64,000 nt of DNA, taken from positions 124,001 to 188,000 of the forward strand of contig JADJTY010000012.1 in assembly GCA_016710935.1 (NCBI GenBank), in the 5' to 3' direction. This DNA is from Chitinophagaceae bacterium (GTDB lineage Bacteria > Bacteroidota > Bacteroidia > Chitinophagales > Chitinophagaceae). This document shows positions 9,648 to 18,004 of the stretch, piece by piece (positions within the stretch are counted from its first letter, which is position 1; each line of letters begins with the position of its first letter). A program made the translations under genes and the position numbers. The notes under the pieces are model-generated. The model had not been told where the DNA came from. It worked only from the letters and a program-made list of their open reading frames with translations, and searched no databases.

Positions 9648-9721
9648 CCGATTGAATCGGGACGACCTTCCCGAAGGCTTTCGGGACGCTGTAGCATCCA
9701 AATAGCATTCCGGAGAGCTAA
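9636..9721 (-). pseudogene. Decayed tRNA-Ala copy interrupted by palindromes
   Basis: The block keeps GTGGAGAGTAT (acceptor and T-stem side), GACGACCT (variable loop side) and GAGCTAA (D-arm side) of the intact tRNA at 9794-9867. The T-arm is replaced by a 17 bp palindrome of the TCCCGATT type (9646-9662). The anticodon arm is replaced by the palindromic TCCCGAAGGCTTTCGGGA (9669-9686). It cannot fold as a normal tRNA. It is best read as a duplicated tRNA gene remodelled by palindromic elements. Confidence 0.65.
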
Positions 9722-9764
9722 TCAACCATTCAATATATTTTCTGGATTCTATCAGGCAAAAAAA

Positions 9765-9784
9765 AATCCCACCGAAGTGAGATT
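9765..9784 (-). terminator. UUCG-tetraloop terminator of tRNA-Ala
   Basis: The minus strand reads AATCTCAC, loop TTCG, GTGGGATT, then TTTTTT. UUCG loops strongly stabilise hairpins. The stem starts 10 bp past the tRNA 3' end, as expected for a single-gene tRNA transcript. Confidence 0.85.
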
Positions 9785-9793
9785 TAATTTTTG

Positions 9794-9867
<74 letters not shown>

Positions 9868-9891
9868 ATTATTTTAAATTAAGAACTGTTA

Positions 9892-9931
9892 CGAAGACCT
9901 TCCCGATAGCTATCGGGAGAGCTAACCCCCC
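9892..9931 (-). pseudogene. Second tRNA-Ala-like fragment built around a palindrome
   Basis: CGAAGACCT (8 of 9 bases like CGACGACCT in the real tRNA) and a 13 bp exact copy of the tRNA 5' end (GAGCTAACCCCCC, 9919-9931) flank a perfect 18 bp palindrome, TCCCGATAGCTATCGGGA (9901-9918). The palindrome replaces the anticodon arm and part of the D arm. The junction after GACCT is the same as in the copy at 9636-9721. Confidence 0.6.
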
Positions 9932-9980
9932 AAAAGGATTGCAAATATACAGGCAACCAACACCGCTTCAAAATCAATTT

Positions 9981-10736
9981 TTAATCCTGCTTATTGGCAG
10001 GAGATGTTGGGGTGTTATTTCCGCCGGGATTCGCTTTATTAGTACCTGATTCAATCGCTTTTATGGCCTGTAGATTTTGTTTTGCAAGCAAAAAATTGCT
10101 GTCGAGTGCCAGGGCTTTTTCAAAGTACATTTTTGCGTCTGCTTTTTTATCCAGGTCATATAACGCCAGGCCGGTAATATTATAAATACCAGCCTTCAGA
10201 TAAGTACGGCCCATCTGTTCGCCGGCATTGTAGCTCATCGTAAAATCAGGTTTAAATTCAAGTTTTTCTGTACTGGCAGCTGTTGCTAAACATTCTGCCA
10301 AACGTTTAATACCATATTGCAGTTCCATTAAAGTATAGGCGTGATATGGACTTTTAGTTTTGGTATACAATTTTTCATACAGACCAATTGCTTCTTTAGG
10401 TTGATTCAATTTATCCAGGCAAATGGCTTTCATTTCCATGAGGGAAAGATCTTCAGGTTTTACTTTCAGCCTTTTATCAGCCCAGTAATAACATTGAACA
10501 AATGAATTCTGCTGCAGGTAAAGCATGGCCAAAGTATCTTCATAAACCGTGTTTGCACCCTGATCGGCTATATAATAACTTAATGCAGTAATGGCGGTTG
10601 CCAGATCATTGCTGTTGGCGGCCTGCTTAAACACTTTAATATGCTGGTTTGTGGATGAAGGTGAAGTTTTGCTGCCTTGTGCCAGGCAATTAACAACTAA
10701 AAAAGAAACCATCGATACAAATAATATTTTCTTCAT
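9981..10736 (-). CDS. Secreted TPR protein of unknown function
   Basis: The 251-residue protein has a signal peptide (about 1-19, ending NCLA before Gln). Degenerate tetratricopeptide-type helices follow, with the clearest repeat at about 195-228 (YNITGLALYDLDKKADAKMY, then an FEKALALDSNFLLA-type helix). The last 20 residues are Asn/Pro/Thr-rich and probably disordered. TPR proteins usually act as protein-interaction scaffolds, and the location is likely periplasmic. It is the last gene after citrate synthase on the same strand, but a strong terminator at 10768-10790 separates them. No specific partner can be named. Confidence 0.75.
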   Translation of the reverse strand: MKKILFVSMVSFLVVNCLAQGSKTSPSSTNQHIKVFKQAANSNDLATAITALSYYIADQGANTVYEDTLAMLYLQQNSFVQCYYWADKRLKVKPEDLSLMEMKAICLDKLNQPKEAIGLYEKLYTKTKSPYHAYTLMELQYGIKRLAECLATAASTEKLEFKPDFTMSYNAGEQMGRTYLKAGIYNITGLALYDLDKKADAKMYFEKALALDSNFLLAKQNLQAIKAIESGTNKANPGGNNTPTSPANKQD

Positions 10737-10767
10737 GTTACTTTCGTTTTCTTGAATTGATTAAAAA

Positions 10768-10790
10768 AAACCGGAATAAAATCCCGGTTT
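10768..10790 (-). terminator. Intrinsic terminator of citrate synthase
   Basis: The stem AAACCGG/CCGGTTT with a 9 nt loop is followed on the minus strand by an eight-T tract. It lies 24 bp past the citrate synthase stop codon. Confidence 0.88.
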
Positions 10791-10813
10791 AAGTACAAAT
10801 ATCAGGTAAAAGT

Positions 10814-12139
10814 TTAATCCCCCCAAATTTCTTCTTTTCCTTCCAGCCATGATTTTACCAGGGTGGTTGTTACTGATTTTGGCCTTTCCAACGGAAAGCC
10901 CAGGGCCCTGTCCCAGCAAAGGCTAGCCAATACTCCCAGTGACCGTGAAACGCCAAACAAAACCGTGTAAAACTCATATTCAACCATGCCATAATGCACC
11001 AGCAAAGCACCACTGTGTGCATCTACATTTGGCCAAGGATTTTTAATTTTTGCAATTGAGCCCAGAACCGGTGGTACTGCTTCATAAATATTCCAAACGG
11101 TTTGCACCAGAGGATCATCAGGCATATGTTTCTTACCAAATTCCATTTGTGCAGTAAATCTTGGATCAGTTTGTCTTAAAACTGCATGGCCATAACCAGG
11201 TACCACTTTTCCTTCACTCAGGGTTTTTTTCACATACTCTTCAATCTGTTCTTTTGAGGGTATATCTGATCCTATTTCTTCTCTTAATTCGTAGATCCAT
11301 TTGATCACTTCCTGGTTAGCCAAACCATGTAAAGGCCCGGCCAATCCATTCATACCGGCAGCAAAGCATAAATACGGGTCGCTTAATGCAGAGCCAACCA
11401 GGTGTGTTGTATGTGCCGAAACATTTCCTCCTTCGTGATCAGCATGTATGGTCATGTACAGGCGCATCAGTTCCTGAAAACCTTCTTCTTCGTATCCCAT
11501 CATGTGTGCAAAATTTCCTGCCCAATCCAGTAAGCCATTGGGTTGAATATGTTCTCCGTTCTTGTATTTACGACGATAGATATAGGCTGCAATACGGGGC
11601 AAGCGGGCTATCAGATCCATGGTATCATCAAATACGGCATCCCAATATTCTTTTTTACTCATGCCTTTAGCATAACGTTTTGCAAACTGGCTTTCTGTTT
11701 GAAGGCTCATAATCGCAACAACAAACTGGGTCATTGGGTGCGTACTAACAGGTAATGCCTCTATTGTTGCAAACACATGATTGGGTACGTGGCTGCGGCG
11801 CTGCCAAACACTGCTCAGGTGATGTGCATCTTCATCTGACGGCAATGACCCCACGAGCATCAGATAAAATAATCCTTCCGGTAAAGGTTCGCTACCGCCA
11901 TGCGCCTTAGGAAGTTTCTCTCTTAATTCAGGAATTGAATATCCACGAAAACGAATACCATCCTGTGCATCCAGCAATGATGTTTCAGATACAAGCGCTG
12001 TAATTCCACGCATACCCTGGTAGATCTGGCTTAATGTTACTTCACCAATTACCTTTTCTCCATGCTCTTTTATTATGCTTTTAATTTCCGCCGCTACTGT
12101 ATCGGCCTGCTCTTTAAACCTGTCTTTTATAATACCCAT
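10814..12139 (-). CDS. gltA: Citrate synthase, eukaryote-like type I
   Basis: This enzyme condenses acetyl-CoA and oxaloacetate to citrate, the entry step of the TCA cycle. Key landmarks are GPLHGLANQEV, PGYGHAVLRQTDPRF and WPNVDAHSGALL, which hold the two catalytic histidines and the aspartate, and the C-terminal SRSLGVLASLCWDRALGFPL. By motif it resembles mitochondrial and Geobacter-type synthases (PGYGHAVLR, ALGFPLERPKS) more than the E. coli hexameric form. I chose Met at 12137-12139 (MGIIKDRFKEQ, 441 residues). The upstream 28 codons of the open frame look non-coding. It is the single gene of its transcript, between lptF/G and a terminator. Confidence 0.95.
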   Translation of the reverse strand: MGIIKDRFKEQADTVAAEIKSIIKEHGEKVIGEVTLSQIYQGMRGITALVSETSLLDAQDGIRFRGYSIPELREKLPKAHGGSEPLPEGLFYLMLVGSLPSDEDAHHLSSVWQRRSHVPNHVFATIEALPVSTHPMTQFVVAIMSLQTESQFAKRYAKGMSKKEYWDAVFDDTMDLIARLPRIAAYIYRRKYKNGEHIQPNGLLDWAGNFAHMMGYEEEGFQELMRLYMTIHADHEGGNVSAHTTHLVGSALSDPYLCFAAGMNGLAGPLHGLANQEVIKWIYELREEIGSDIPSKEQIEEYVKKTLSEGKVVPGYGHAVLRQTDPRFTAQMEFGKKHMPDDPLVQTVWNIYEAVPPVLGSIAKIKNPWPNVDAHSGALLVHYGMVEYEFYTVLFGVSRSLGVLASLCWDRALGFPLERPKSVTTTLVKSWLEGKEEIWGD

Positions 12140-12322
12140 AAAATTATTTATTACTGATTTATGAATGTAGATCATAGCAAAATCCGATTGATGAATTTCT
12201 GCTGAACCCTTAAATAAAAACATCTGACAATTCGCATTTAAGGAGACTTAAAATTACGATGCTGCTGCGTTTAAAACAAAAGTTTTAGCAGAAAGTTTAG
12301 ATAAAGAAAAAGCGGTTAATTT

Positions 12323-13417
12323 TTACTTGGGAGCTTTCTTATACAGGTAAAATGCAAGTAAGCCGAAGATGATATTAGGAGTCCAGGCGGCAAGGAAAGG
12401 AGTAAAACTCCCTTTGGTTGCAAATACCAGGGAAAACCGGCTGAATAAAATGTAAAGCACACTGATGACTACACCGATGGCAAGGTGCAAACCACTGCCA
12501 CCTCTTATTTTACGGGATGCCAGCACCGCACCAATGATGGTAAGAATAAGAACCGAAACCGGAATAGCATCCCGGTTAAAACGTTCAACCAACAAGGTGT
12601 TGAGCATTTCAGAGCCACGTAATCTTTCCAGTTTTATAAATTCATCCAGCTCCGGGGTAGGCATCTGGTCTTTCAGGTAGTCGTCTTTACGCAGATCGCG
12701 TGGTTTAAAATTATAGCTGACTATCAGTTCATTCGATCTGATAACCCTTTCCGAAATACTGTCCAGTTTTCGTTCTACTGCATTAATCAATTTCCATTTG
12801 GCTTTTGTGCTATCCCAGTTAAACTGTTCAGAACGCAGGTTATATACCAGTTTATTATCCTGGAAACGCTGCATAAAAAAGCCGTTCCCCGATTTTGAAA
12901 TCGTGTCATAATCCCGGATACCTACATAACTGTTTGAATCAAGTTTAAAATATAAGTTTCTTTTAAGGTTGGTGTTATTGATATCAGGTGTTCCCTGGCT
13001 GTTAATATACTTTATTTCAAACTTGGCCCATTTAAGATTGGCTTTTGGTACCACATATTGATAGCCTATCCATAATATGGCAGATAAAAAAAGACCTCCC
13101 GCCAAATACGGCATTAAAAACCTGCGAAAACTTACGCCACTGCTAAGGATCGCAATGATCTCTGACCTGCCGGCCATTTTGCTGGTAAAAAAAATAACCG
13201 AAATAAAAACGAACAACGGGAAGAGCATGGCATCTATACGGGGTATAAAGCCAAAATAATAATCAGTAATTATCCGGGATATGGGCAGCTTGGATTTTAC
13301 AAAATTGTCTGTTTTTTCACTGATATCAACAACAACAACAATGGCAGTAAACAATATCAGGCAAAAGAAAAATGTAGTGAGATATTTTAACAGTATGTAG
13401 CGGTCAATTTTTTTCAT
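12323..13417 (-). CDS. LptF/LptG family permease (YjgP/YjgQ)
   Basis: The 364-residue protein has the family's layout. An N-terminal cytoplasmic start, MKKIDRYILLKYLTTFFFC, leads into membrane helices at roughly 10-35, 55-75 and 95-115. A soluble beta-jellyroll region of about 170 residues follows, then three closing helices. In the Lpt system, LptF and LptG form the membrane part of the ABC exporter that pulls lipopolysaccharide from the inner membrane. Only one such gene is here, so whether it is F or G cannot be told. The ATG at 13415-13417 is preferred over one six codons upstream. Confidence 0.92.
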   Translation of the reverse strand: MKKIDRYILLKYLTTFFFCLILFTAIVVVVDISEKTDNFVKSKLPISRIITDYYFGFIPRIDAMLFPLFVFISVIFFTSKMAGRSEIIAILSSGVSFRRFLMPYLAGGLFLSAILWIGYQYVVPKANLKWAKFEIKYINSQGTPDINNTNLKRNLYFKLDSNSYVGIRDYDTISKSGNGFFMQRFQDNKLVYNLRSEQFNWDSTKAKWKLINAVERKLDSISERVIRSNELIVSYNFKPRDLRKDDYLKDQMPTPELDEFIKLERLRGSEMLNTLLVERFNRDAIPVSVLILTIIGAVLASRKIRGGSGLHLAIGVVISVLYILFSRFSLVFATKGSFTPFLAAWTPNIIFGLLAFYLYKKAPK

Positions 13418-13498
13418 ACACTGATGTAGAAGCAAAAGTAACTGAAAAAGGCGTTTAAAACGTTTAACGGATTCGGGGTATATAGGTTTAACGAACCA

Positions 13499-14731
13499 TT
13501 AAACATTACATATTGCTATTGCTTTGGCAGCAATCCAACCCGTTGTCCACGCATTTTGAAAATTATACCCCCCGGTAATGCCATCTACATTAATTATTTC
13601 TCCGGCAAAAAATAAACCTGCGTGCTTTTTGCTTTGCATGGTATTAAAATCAATTTCATTTAACTCAATACCACCGGCTGTTACAAATTCTTCCTTAAAA
13701 GTAGTTTTACCCTTTACAGCAAATTCCTGCGCACATAAGTTCTTAATCAGTTTATTTTGCTCTTTGGCAGGAAGATCGGCCCAACGTAAATCAGGATGTA
13801 CTCCTGACTGTGCCAACAGGTATTCCCATAAACGGTTGGGCAATGCAAAAGGATTTCGGTTAATGATCTTTTGAGCTGCCCGTTCAAACCTCAGCAACTG
13901 CATTTTATCGCGTAAACTGTTTTCATTATACCCCGGTATCCAGTTTACGAGTATTGCAAATTGCCAATTGCAAATAGCCAATTCCCTGGCGCCCCAGGCC
14001 GAAAGTTTTAATATAGCAGGTCCGCTCATACCCCAATGTGTGATCAACAGCGGCCCGCTTTCTGAAAGTTTGGTGCCCACTATTTTAACAACCGCATTAT
14101 CAACTGCAACACCCATTAAAGCTGTAATAGAATTGTCGGGCAGGTTAAAAGTAAAAAGCGATGGAACCGGTTCCTCAACAGCGTGATCTGATTTTTTTAA
14201 CCAACCGTACTGAACACTTTTTGGATAACCGCCGCTGGCTATGCAAATAAAATCGGCAGAGATTTCATCGTTATTATTCATTAACAGATTCCATTTACCA
14301 TCAGTAGTGTAAATACCTTTCACTTCTTTAATCAGCCTGATCTCTACATGGTATTTATTTGCTTCCTTCATCAAACAATCAATGATTGTTTGAGAACTGT
14401 TGGTAACCGGAAACATTCTGCCATCAGCTTCTGTTTTTAAAGCAACGCCTCTTTCTGCAAACCAGGCAATGGTATCGTTTGTAAAAAAATGATGAAAAGC
14501 TTTTTTTAGGAAAGAAGATCCCCTCGGATATTTTTTTATCATCTCAGCAATGCTGTAACAGGCATGGGTTACATTACAACGGCCGCCGCCACTTACTTTA
14601 ACTTTGCTTAAAAGCTTGTTTGATTTTTCCAGAATAATAACTTCCAGTTGCGGGTTGAGCCGGGCAGCATTCACAGCACAAAAGAAACCCGCAGCGCCAC
14701 CCCCGATCACTATTAAGCGCTTTTTAGTCAT
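13499..14731 (-). CDS. HI0933-type (BaiN/YhiN-like) FAD-dependent flavoprotein
   Basis: The N-terminal dinucleotide-binding motif VIGGGAAGFFCA (about residues 8-19) is followed by KLLSKVKVSGGGRCNVTH, the family signature, and by GRMFPVT. The C-terminal GGYNFQNAWTTGWIAA closes the FAD site. Length is 410, normal for the family. Members are broadly conserved NAD(P)/FAD oxidoreductases. One, BaiN, reduces bile-acid intermediates, but most have no known substrate and none should be assumed here. The gene follows map by 154 bp holding inverted repeats and precedes lptF/G by 81 bp. Confidence 0.92.
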   Translation of the reverse strand: MTKKRLIVIGGGAAGFFCAVNAARLNPQLEVIILEKSNKLLSKVKVSGGGRCNVTHACYSIAEMIKKYPRGSSFLKKAFHHFFTNDTIAWFAERGVALKTEADGRMFPVTNSSQTIIDCLMKEANKYHVEIRLIKEVKGIYTTDGKWNLLMNNNDEISADFICIASGGYPKSVQYGWLKKSDHAVEEPVPSLFTFNLPDNSITALMGVAVDNAVVKIVGTKLSESGPLLITHWGMSGPAILKLSAWGARELAICNWQFAILVNWIPGYNENSLRDKMQLLRFERAAQKIINRNPFALPNRLWEYLLAQSGVHPDLRWADLPAKEQNKLIKNLCAQEFAVKGKTTFKEEFVTAGGIELNEIDFNTMQSKKHAGLFFAGEIINVDGITGGYNFQNAWTTGWIAAKAIAICNV

Positions 14732-14751
14732 TTGAGATTTGAATTGAGATG

Positions 14752-14880
14752 GATATTATCAGATACCGGATCCTGGATGCTGGATAAGTGTTCAAGTATT
14801 TAAAAGCTTTTACCGTTTCAGGTTGCGTCCAGTATCAAGAATCCAGTATCCAGGATCAAATATCTAGAATCCAGCATCAT
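14752..14880. repeat. Inverted GGATnCTGGAT-type repeat cluster between map and the flavoprotein
   Basis: The left part (14762-14785) reads GATACCGGATCCTGGATGC and continues to CTGGAT. The right part (14826-14880), read in reverse complement, repeats GATGCTGGAT, GATCCTGGATACTGGAT and GATACTGGAC. The units are short variants of GGATNCTGGAT in opposite orientations, so the RNA could fold into a long imperfect hairpin. No coding potential is seen. Confidence 0.6.
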
Positions 14881-14885
14881 CTCCC

Positions 14886-15686
14886 TTAATAATCCGAACA
14901 AAGTTCCGTATTCGCTTTTTCAGCTGCCTCTATCGGTGTAAAAGAAGATAAAATATCTGCCTTGCCTTTTTGAATACAGATATCATGTTCGTAATGGGCT
15001 GCAGGTTTGCCATCTGCTGTTCTGATGGTCCAGCCATCTTTATCATGAAAAACATCTTTGGTTCCGAGGTTGATCATGGGCTCAATGGCAATTACCAAAC
15101 CTTCTCTCAGTTTGGCGCCGGTTCCTCTTTTACCAAAGTTTGGTACCTGTGGTTCTTCGTGCAGATGGCGGCCAAGACCATGTCCTACCAGGTCTCTTAC
15201 AACACCATAGCCATGTTGCTTTTCGGTATAATCCTGGATAGCAAAAGCTATATCTCCAACACGGTTACCAATTATTGCTTTTTCTATGCCTTTGTACAAA
15301 GACTCTTTTGTTACCCTCATTAATTTTTTTACTTCTTCACTTAATTCTCCAACGCCAAAAGTATAAGCACTGTCGCCATGAAAACCATTTTTAAAAACAC
15401 CCACATCAACAGATACAATATCTCCATTTACCAGCTCATCATTTGTAGGAAAGCCATGAACCACGGCATCATTTACAGAGATGCAACAGGCAAACGGAAA
15501 ACCGTGATAGCCTTTAAAAGAGGCTGTTGCTTTATTATCCCGGATAAATTCTTCTGCAATCTTATCTAACTGCATGGTAGTGATACCGGGCTTTATTGTA
15601 GCAGCAACAACAGCTAATGCTTCGCTAACCAGCAAAGCACTTTCCCTCATCAATTCTATTTCAGCCTTGGTTTTGTAATGTATCAT
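14886..15686 (-). CDS. map: Type I methionine aminopeptidase
   Basis: The enzyme removes the initiator methionine from new proteins, using two divalent metals. The five metal ligands can be placed at Asp94, Asp105, His169, Glu202 and Glu233, within DVGVFKNGFHGDS, GHGLGRHLHE, IEPMINLG and HYEHDI. His77 (VVHGFP) is the substrate-side histidine. Length is 266, slightly over the E. coli enzyme. It lies after secY as in the spc operon of many bacteria, but a terminator-like hairpin at 15743-15763 stands between them. Start at 15686 gives the expected MIHYKTKAEIELM. Confidence 0.96.
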   Translation of the reverse strand: MIHYKTKAEIELMRESALLVSEALAVVAATIKPGITTMQLDKIAEEFIRDNKATASFKGYHGFPFACCISVNDAVVHGFPTNDELVNGDIVSVDVGVFKNGFHGDSAYTFGVGELSEEVKKLMRVTKESLYKGIEKAIIGNRVGDIAFAIQDYTEKQHGYGVVRDLVGHGLGRHLHEEPQVPNFGKRGTGAKLREGLVIAIEPMINLGTKDVFHDKDGWTIRTADGKPAAHYEHDICIQKGKADILSSFTPIEAAEKANTELCSDY

Positions 15687-15742
15687 ATCCCTTGCTCCGA
15701 CACCTGGCAGAGAATTTTATATTTAAAATTATGTAAAACAAA

Positions 15743-15763
15743 CCCCGACTTGTTCAGTCGGGG
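15743..15763 (-). terminator. Terminator-like hairpin between secY and map
   Basis: CCCCGAC/GTCGGGG forms a 7 bp GC-rich stem with a 7 nt loop, followed on the minus strand by TTTGTTTT. It probably ends most transcripts after secY and lowers map expression relative to the ribosomal genes. Confidence 0.7.
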
Positions 15764-15805
15764 CTTAATTATTTTATTTTAAGTCCCCCTTGGGGGTATA
15801 CTTTA

Positions 15806-17140
15806 TTATACTCCTGCAGAAACCTGCTGTCTGCCCTGTATCCTGCCGCTGCTCATTAAGCCATCATACTGACGCATTAATAACTGGGTTTCTATTTGCT
15901 GCAATGTATCTAAAATTACTGCAACCATGATCAGTAAAGAGGTTCCTCCAAAGAAGGTTGCAAAACCCTGTTGCATTCCAAATATTAACTGAATAATACC
16001 TGGGAGAATACCTACAAATGCAAGTAAAATTGCACCCGGTAAAGTGATCCTGTCCATGATCGTTCCGATGTAATCTGCAGTAGGCTGACCTGGTTTTACT
16101 CCCGGAATAAAACCATTGTTACGTTTTAATTCATCAGCCATTTGCTTTGGATTAAATATCAACGCTGTGTACAGGAATGTAAATGCAATTACTGCTACCG
16201 AATAAATGATCATGTATCCAACTTTGGTATGATCAGTAAAATATTGTGTCCAGGTGGCTGTTCCTCCTGCCGAAAATAAGGTTGGTAAGAAAAGTATTGC
16301 CTGTGCAAAGATGATGGGCATAACACCTGATGCATTCACTTTTAATGGAAGGAAATTTCTGGCTCCACCAAACTGGCGGTTACCAACAATTTGCTTGGCA
16401 TAATTAACCGGCACTTTCCGGGTACCCTGTACCAAAAGAATAACGCCTAATATTACCGCTATCAACAACACCAGTTCGATCAAAATCATTAAGATACCAC
16501 CGGCGCCTCTTGTAAATCTTGCTGCCCATTCCTGGCCAAATGATTCCGGCAGACGGGCAAGAATACCCACCATGATAATAATAGAAGTACCATTACCTAA
16601 ACCTTTATCAGTAATTTTTTCGCCCAGCCACATTACAAACAAAGTACCTACTGTTAGTATCACTACTGTTGACACCCAGAAATAAGCACTGAATGCAGGA
16701 ATGATCGCTTCCACATTACCCGGAGCTTTTAAATAACCGATATAGGCTGCTGCCTGGAATGCAGTAACAATAACGGTGAGGTAACGTGTCCATTGATTGA
16801 TTTTCTTTCTGCCGCTTTCACCTTCTTTTTGAATTTTTGCCATCTGAGGAACCAGGATGGTCATCAGCTGCATAAAGATAGAGGCCGAGATGTATGGCAT
16901 GATGCCCAATGCAAAAATAGATGCCTTCGAAAAAGCACCTCCTACAAATGTATCAAGCAAACCAAGCATACCTGATTCGGTACTTGATGCAAGTGAGGCT
17001 AATTTATTTGGATCGATACCAGGTAATACAATGAAAGAACCTATACGATAGATGAATATCAACAGTAAAGTGAATGTTATCTTATTGCGTAGCTCCTCTA
17101 TGCTCCAGATATTCTTAAGTGTTGTAATGAACTTCTTCAC
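15806..17140 (-). CDS. secY: Preprotein translocase subunit SecY
   Basis: SecY forms the membrane channel for protein export and insertion. The 444-residue sequence shows the expected ten hydrophobic helices. N-terminal RIGSFIVLPGID and the plug-region stretch LGLLDTFVGGAFSKASIFALG are present. The cytoplasmic loop KRNNGFIPGVKPGQPT, which contacts the ribosome and SecA, lies at about 345-360. It follows rplO by 76 bp, a spacer containing a hairpin with a T tract (17182-17200). Gene order L15-SecY-Map matches the spc operon. Confidence 0.97.
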   Translation of the reverse strand: MKKFITTLKNIWSIEELRNKITFTLLLIFIYRIGSFIVLPGIDPNKLASLASSTESGMLGLLDTFVGGAFSKASIFALGIMPYISASIFMQLMTILVPQMAKIQKEGESGRKKINQWTRYLTVIVTAFQAAAYIGYLKAPGNVEAIIPAFSAYFWVSTVVILTVGTLFVMWLGEKITDKGLGNGTSIIIMVGILARLPESFGQEWAARFTRGAGGILMILIELVLLIAVILGVILLVQGTRKVPVNYAKQIVGNRQFGGARNFLPLKVNASGVMPIIFAQAILFLPTLFSAGGTATWTQYFTDHTKVGYMIIYSVAVIAFTFLYTALIFNPKQMADELKRNNGFIPGVKPGQPTADYIGTIMDRITLPGAILLAFVGILPGIIQLIFGMQQGFATFFGGTSLLIMVAVILDTLQQIETQLLMRQYDGLMSSGRIQGRQQVSAGV

Positions 17141-17181
17141 AGAATTTAAACGATTTAAGTGTTTTGCGCTAAATTAAAAAT

Positions 17182-17200
17182 GACCACGTTAAACGTGGTC
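17182..17200 (-). terminator. Attenuator-like hairpin between rplO and secY
   Basis: GACCACG and CGTGGTC form a perfect 7 bp stem around a 5 nt loop. On the minus strand A and then TTTTTAATTT follow. Since secY is needed at lower levels than ribosomal proteins, partial termination here is plausible, but this is inferred from sequence alone. Confidence 0.55.
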
Positions 17201-17216
17201 GGCAAATATCGGGTAA

Positions 17217-17666
17217 TTATTTTATTATCTCGATAGAACCTCCGGCGGCTTCAATAGCTGCTTTTGCTTTTTCACTGGCTGCATTCACTTTAAATGTGAA
17301 TTTACCTTTCAGTTCGCCGTTACCTAAAACCTTTACACTATCAAACTGGCTAATTAAACCATTGATGTATAAATTCTGCAGACTGAATTCTGTAATACCA
17401 TATTTTTCAGAAAGGGTATCTATCTGTCCAAGATTTAATACTTTAAACTCAATACGGTTGTTGTTTTTAAAACCACGCTTTGGAATACGGCGTTGGATAG
17501 GCATCTGTCCGCCTTCGTGTGCTTTTTTACTTTTGTAACCTGCACGGCTCTGACCGCCTTTGTTACCTTTGGTAGATGTACCACCTTTACCACTAGCCTC
17601 ACCACGGCCAATTCTTTTCTCTTTGTGTGTTGCGCCTTTCGCAGGCTTCAGTGTGTGTAATTTCAT
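17217..17666 (-). CDS. rplO: 50S ribosomal protein L15
   Basis: The 149 residues begin MKLHTLKPAKGATHKEKRIG and carry the glycine/arginine-rich extension GRGEASGKGGTSTKGNKGGQ, which threads into 23S rRNA. The globular C-terminal half follows, with PIQRRIPKRGFKN. Length is typical. It stands between L30 (90 bp upstream) and SecY. Confidence 0.97.
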   Translation of the reverse strand: MKLHTLKPAKGATHKEKRIGRGEASGKGGTSTKGNKGGQSRAGYKSKKAHEGGQMPIQRRIPKRGFKNNNRIEFKVLNLGQIDTLSEKYGITEFSLQNLYINGLISQFDSVKVLGNGELKGKFTFKVNAASEKAKAAIEAAGGSIEIIK

Positions 17667-17756
17667 TTTTTATTTGATTTTGTACTTACGGGGAATCACC
17701 CCTCGCTTTGTTTAGTTAATACGTTTATTGGTTAATCCGTTTTATCGAATTAATGC

Positions 17757-17939
17757 TTATCCCAGTTCTTCAACTTTTACCAGGTGGTTCACTTTGGTAA
17801 CCATACCTAATATTTGTGGAGTAGCTTCTACTTCAACAGAAGCATTCATTTTCCTTAGGCCTAAAGCTACCATTGTTCTTTTCTGGCGCTCCGAGCGGTC
17901 AATTACACTTTTAACCTGTGTTACTTTTATCTTTTTCAT
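17757..17939 (-). CDS. rpmD: 50S ribosomal protein L30
   Basis: The 60-residue protein starts MKKIKVTQVKSVIDRSERQK and has the family core LGLRKMNASVEV. The open frame extends ten codons further upstream, but Met at 17937-17939 matches the family start. The upstream codons fall in an intergenic inverted repeat (17945-18000). L30 binds 23S rRNA near the central protuberance. Confidence 0.94.
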   Translation of the reverse strand: MKKIKVTQVKSVIDRSERQKRTMVALGLRKMNASVEVEATPQILGMVTKVNHLVKVEELG

Positions 17940-17944
17940 TTTGT

Positions 17945-18000
17945 TTATGGTTAATGGTTCATTGTTCATAGCATTAAACCATGAACCCTGAACTATGAAC
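17945..18000. repeat. Inverted AACCATGAAC-type repeat in the rpsE-rpmD spacer
   Basis: The plus strand reads ATGGTTAATGGTTCATTGTTCATAG and then its near mirror ATTAAACCATGAACCCTGAACTATGAAC. The halves can pair as a long imperfect hairpin in the operon mRNA. A similar AACCATTGAAACC-type spacer occurs between the scoA and scoB genes (57839-57929). Confidence 0.5.
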
Positions 18001-18004
18001 TAAT

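Noticed and set aside
12140..12223. Longer N-terminus of citrate synthase as a targeting or regulatory extension
   Set aside because: The 28 codons lack family similarity and typical signal features; MGIIKDRF fits the family start.
14752..14880. Possible CRISPR array
   Set aside because: Units are about 10 bp, in both directions and without regular unique spacers; no cas genes nearby.
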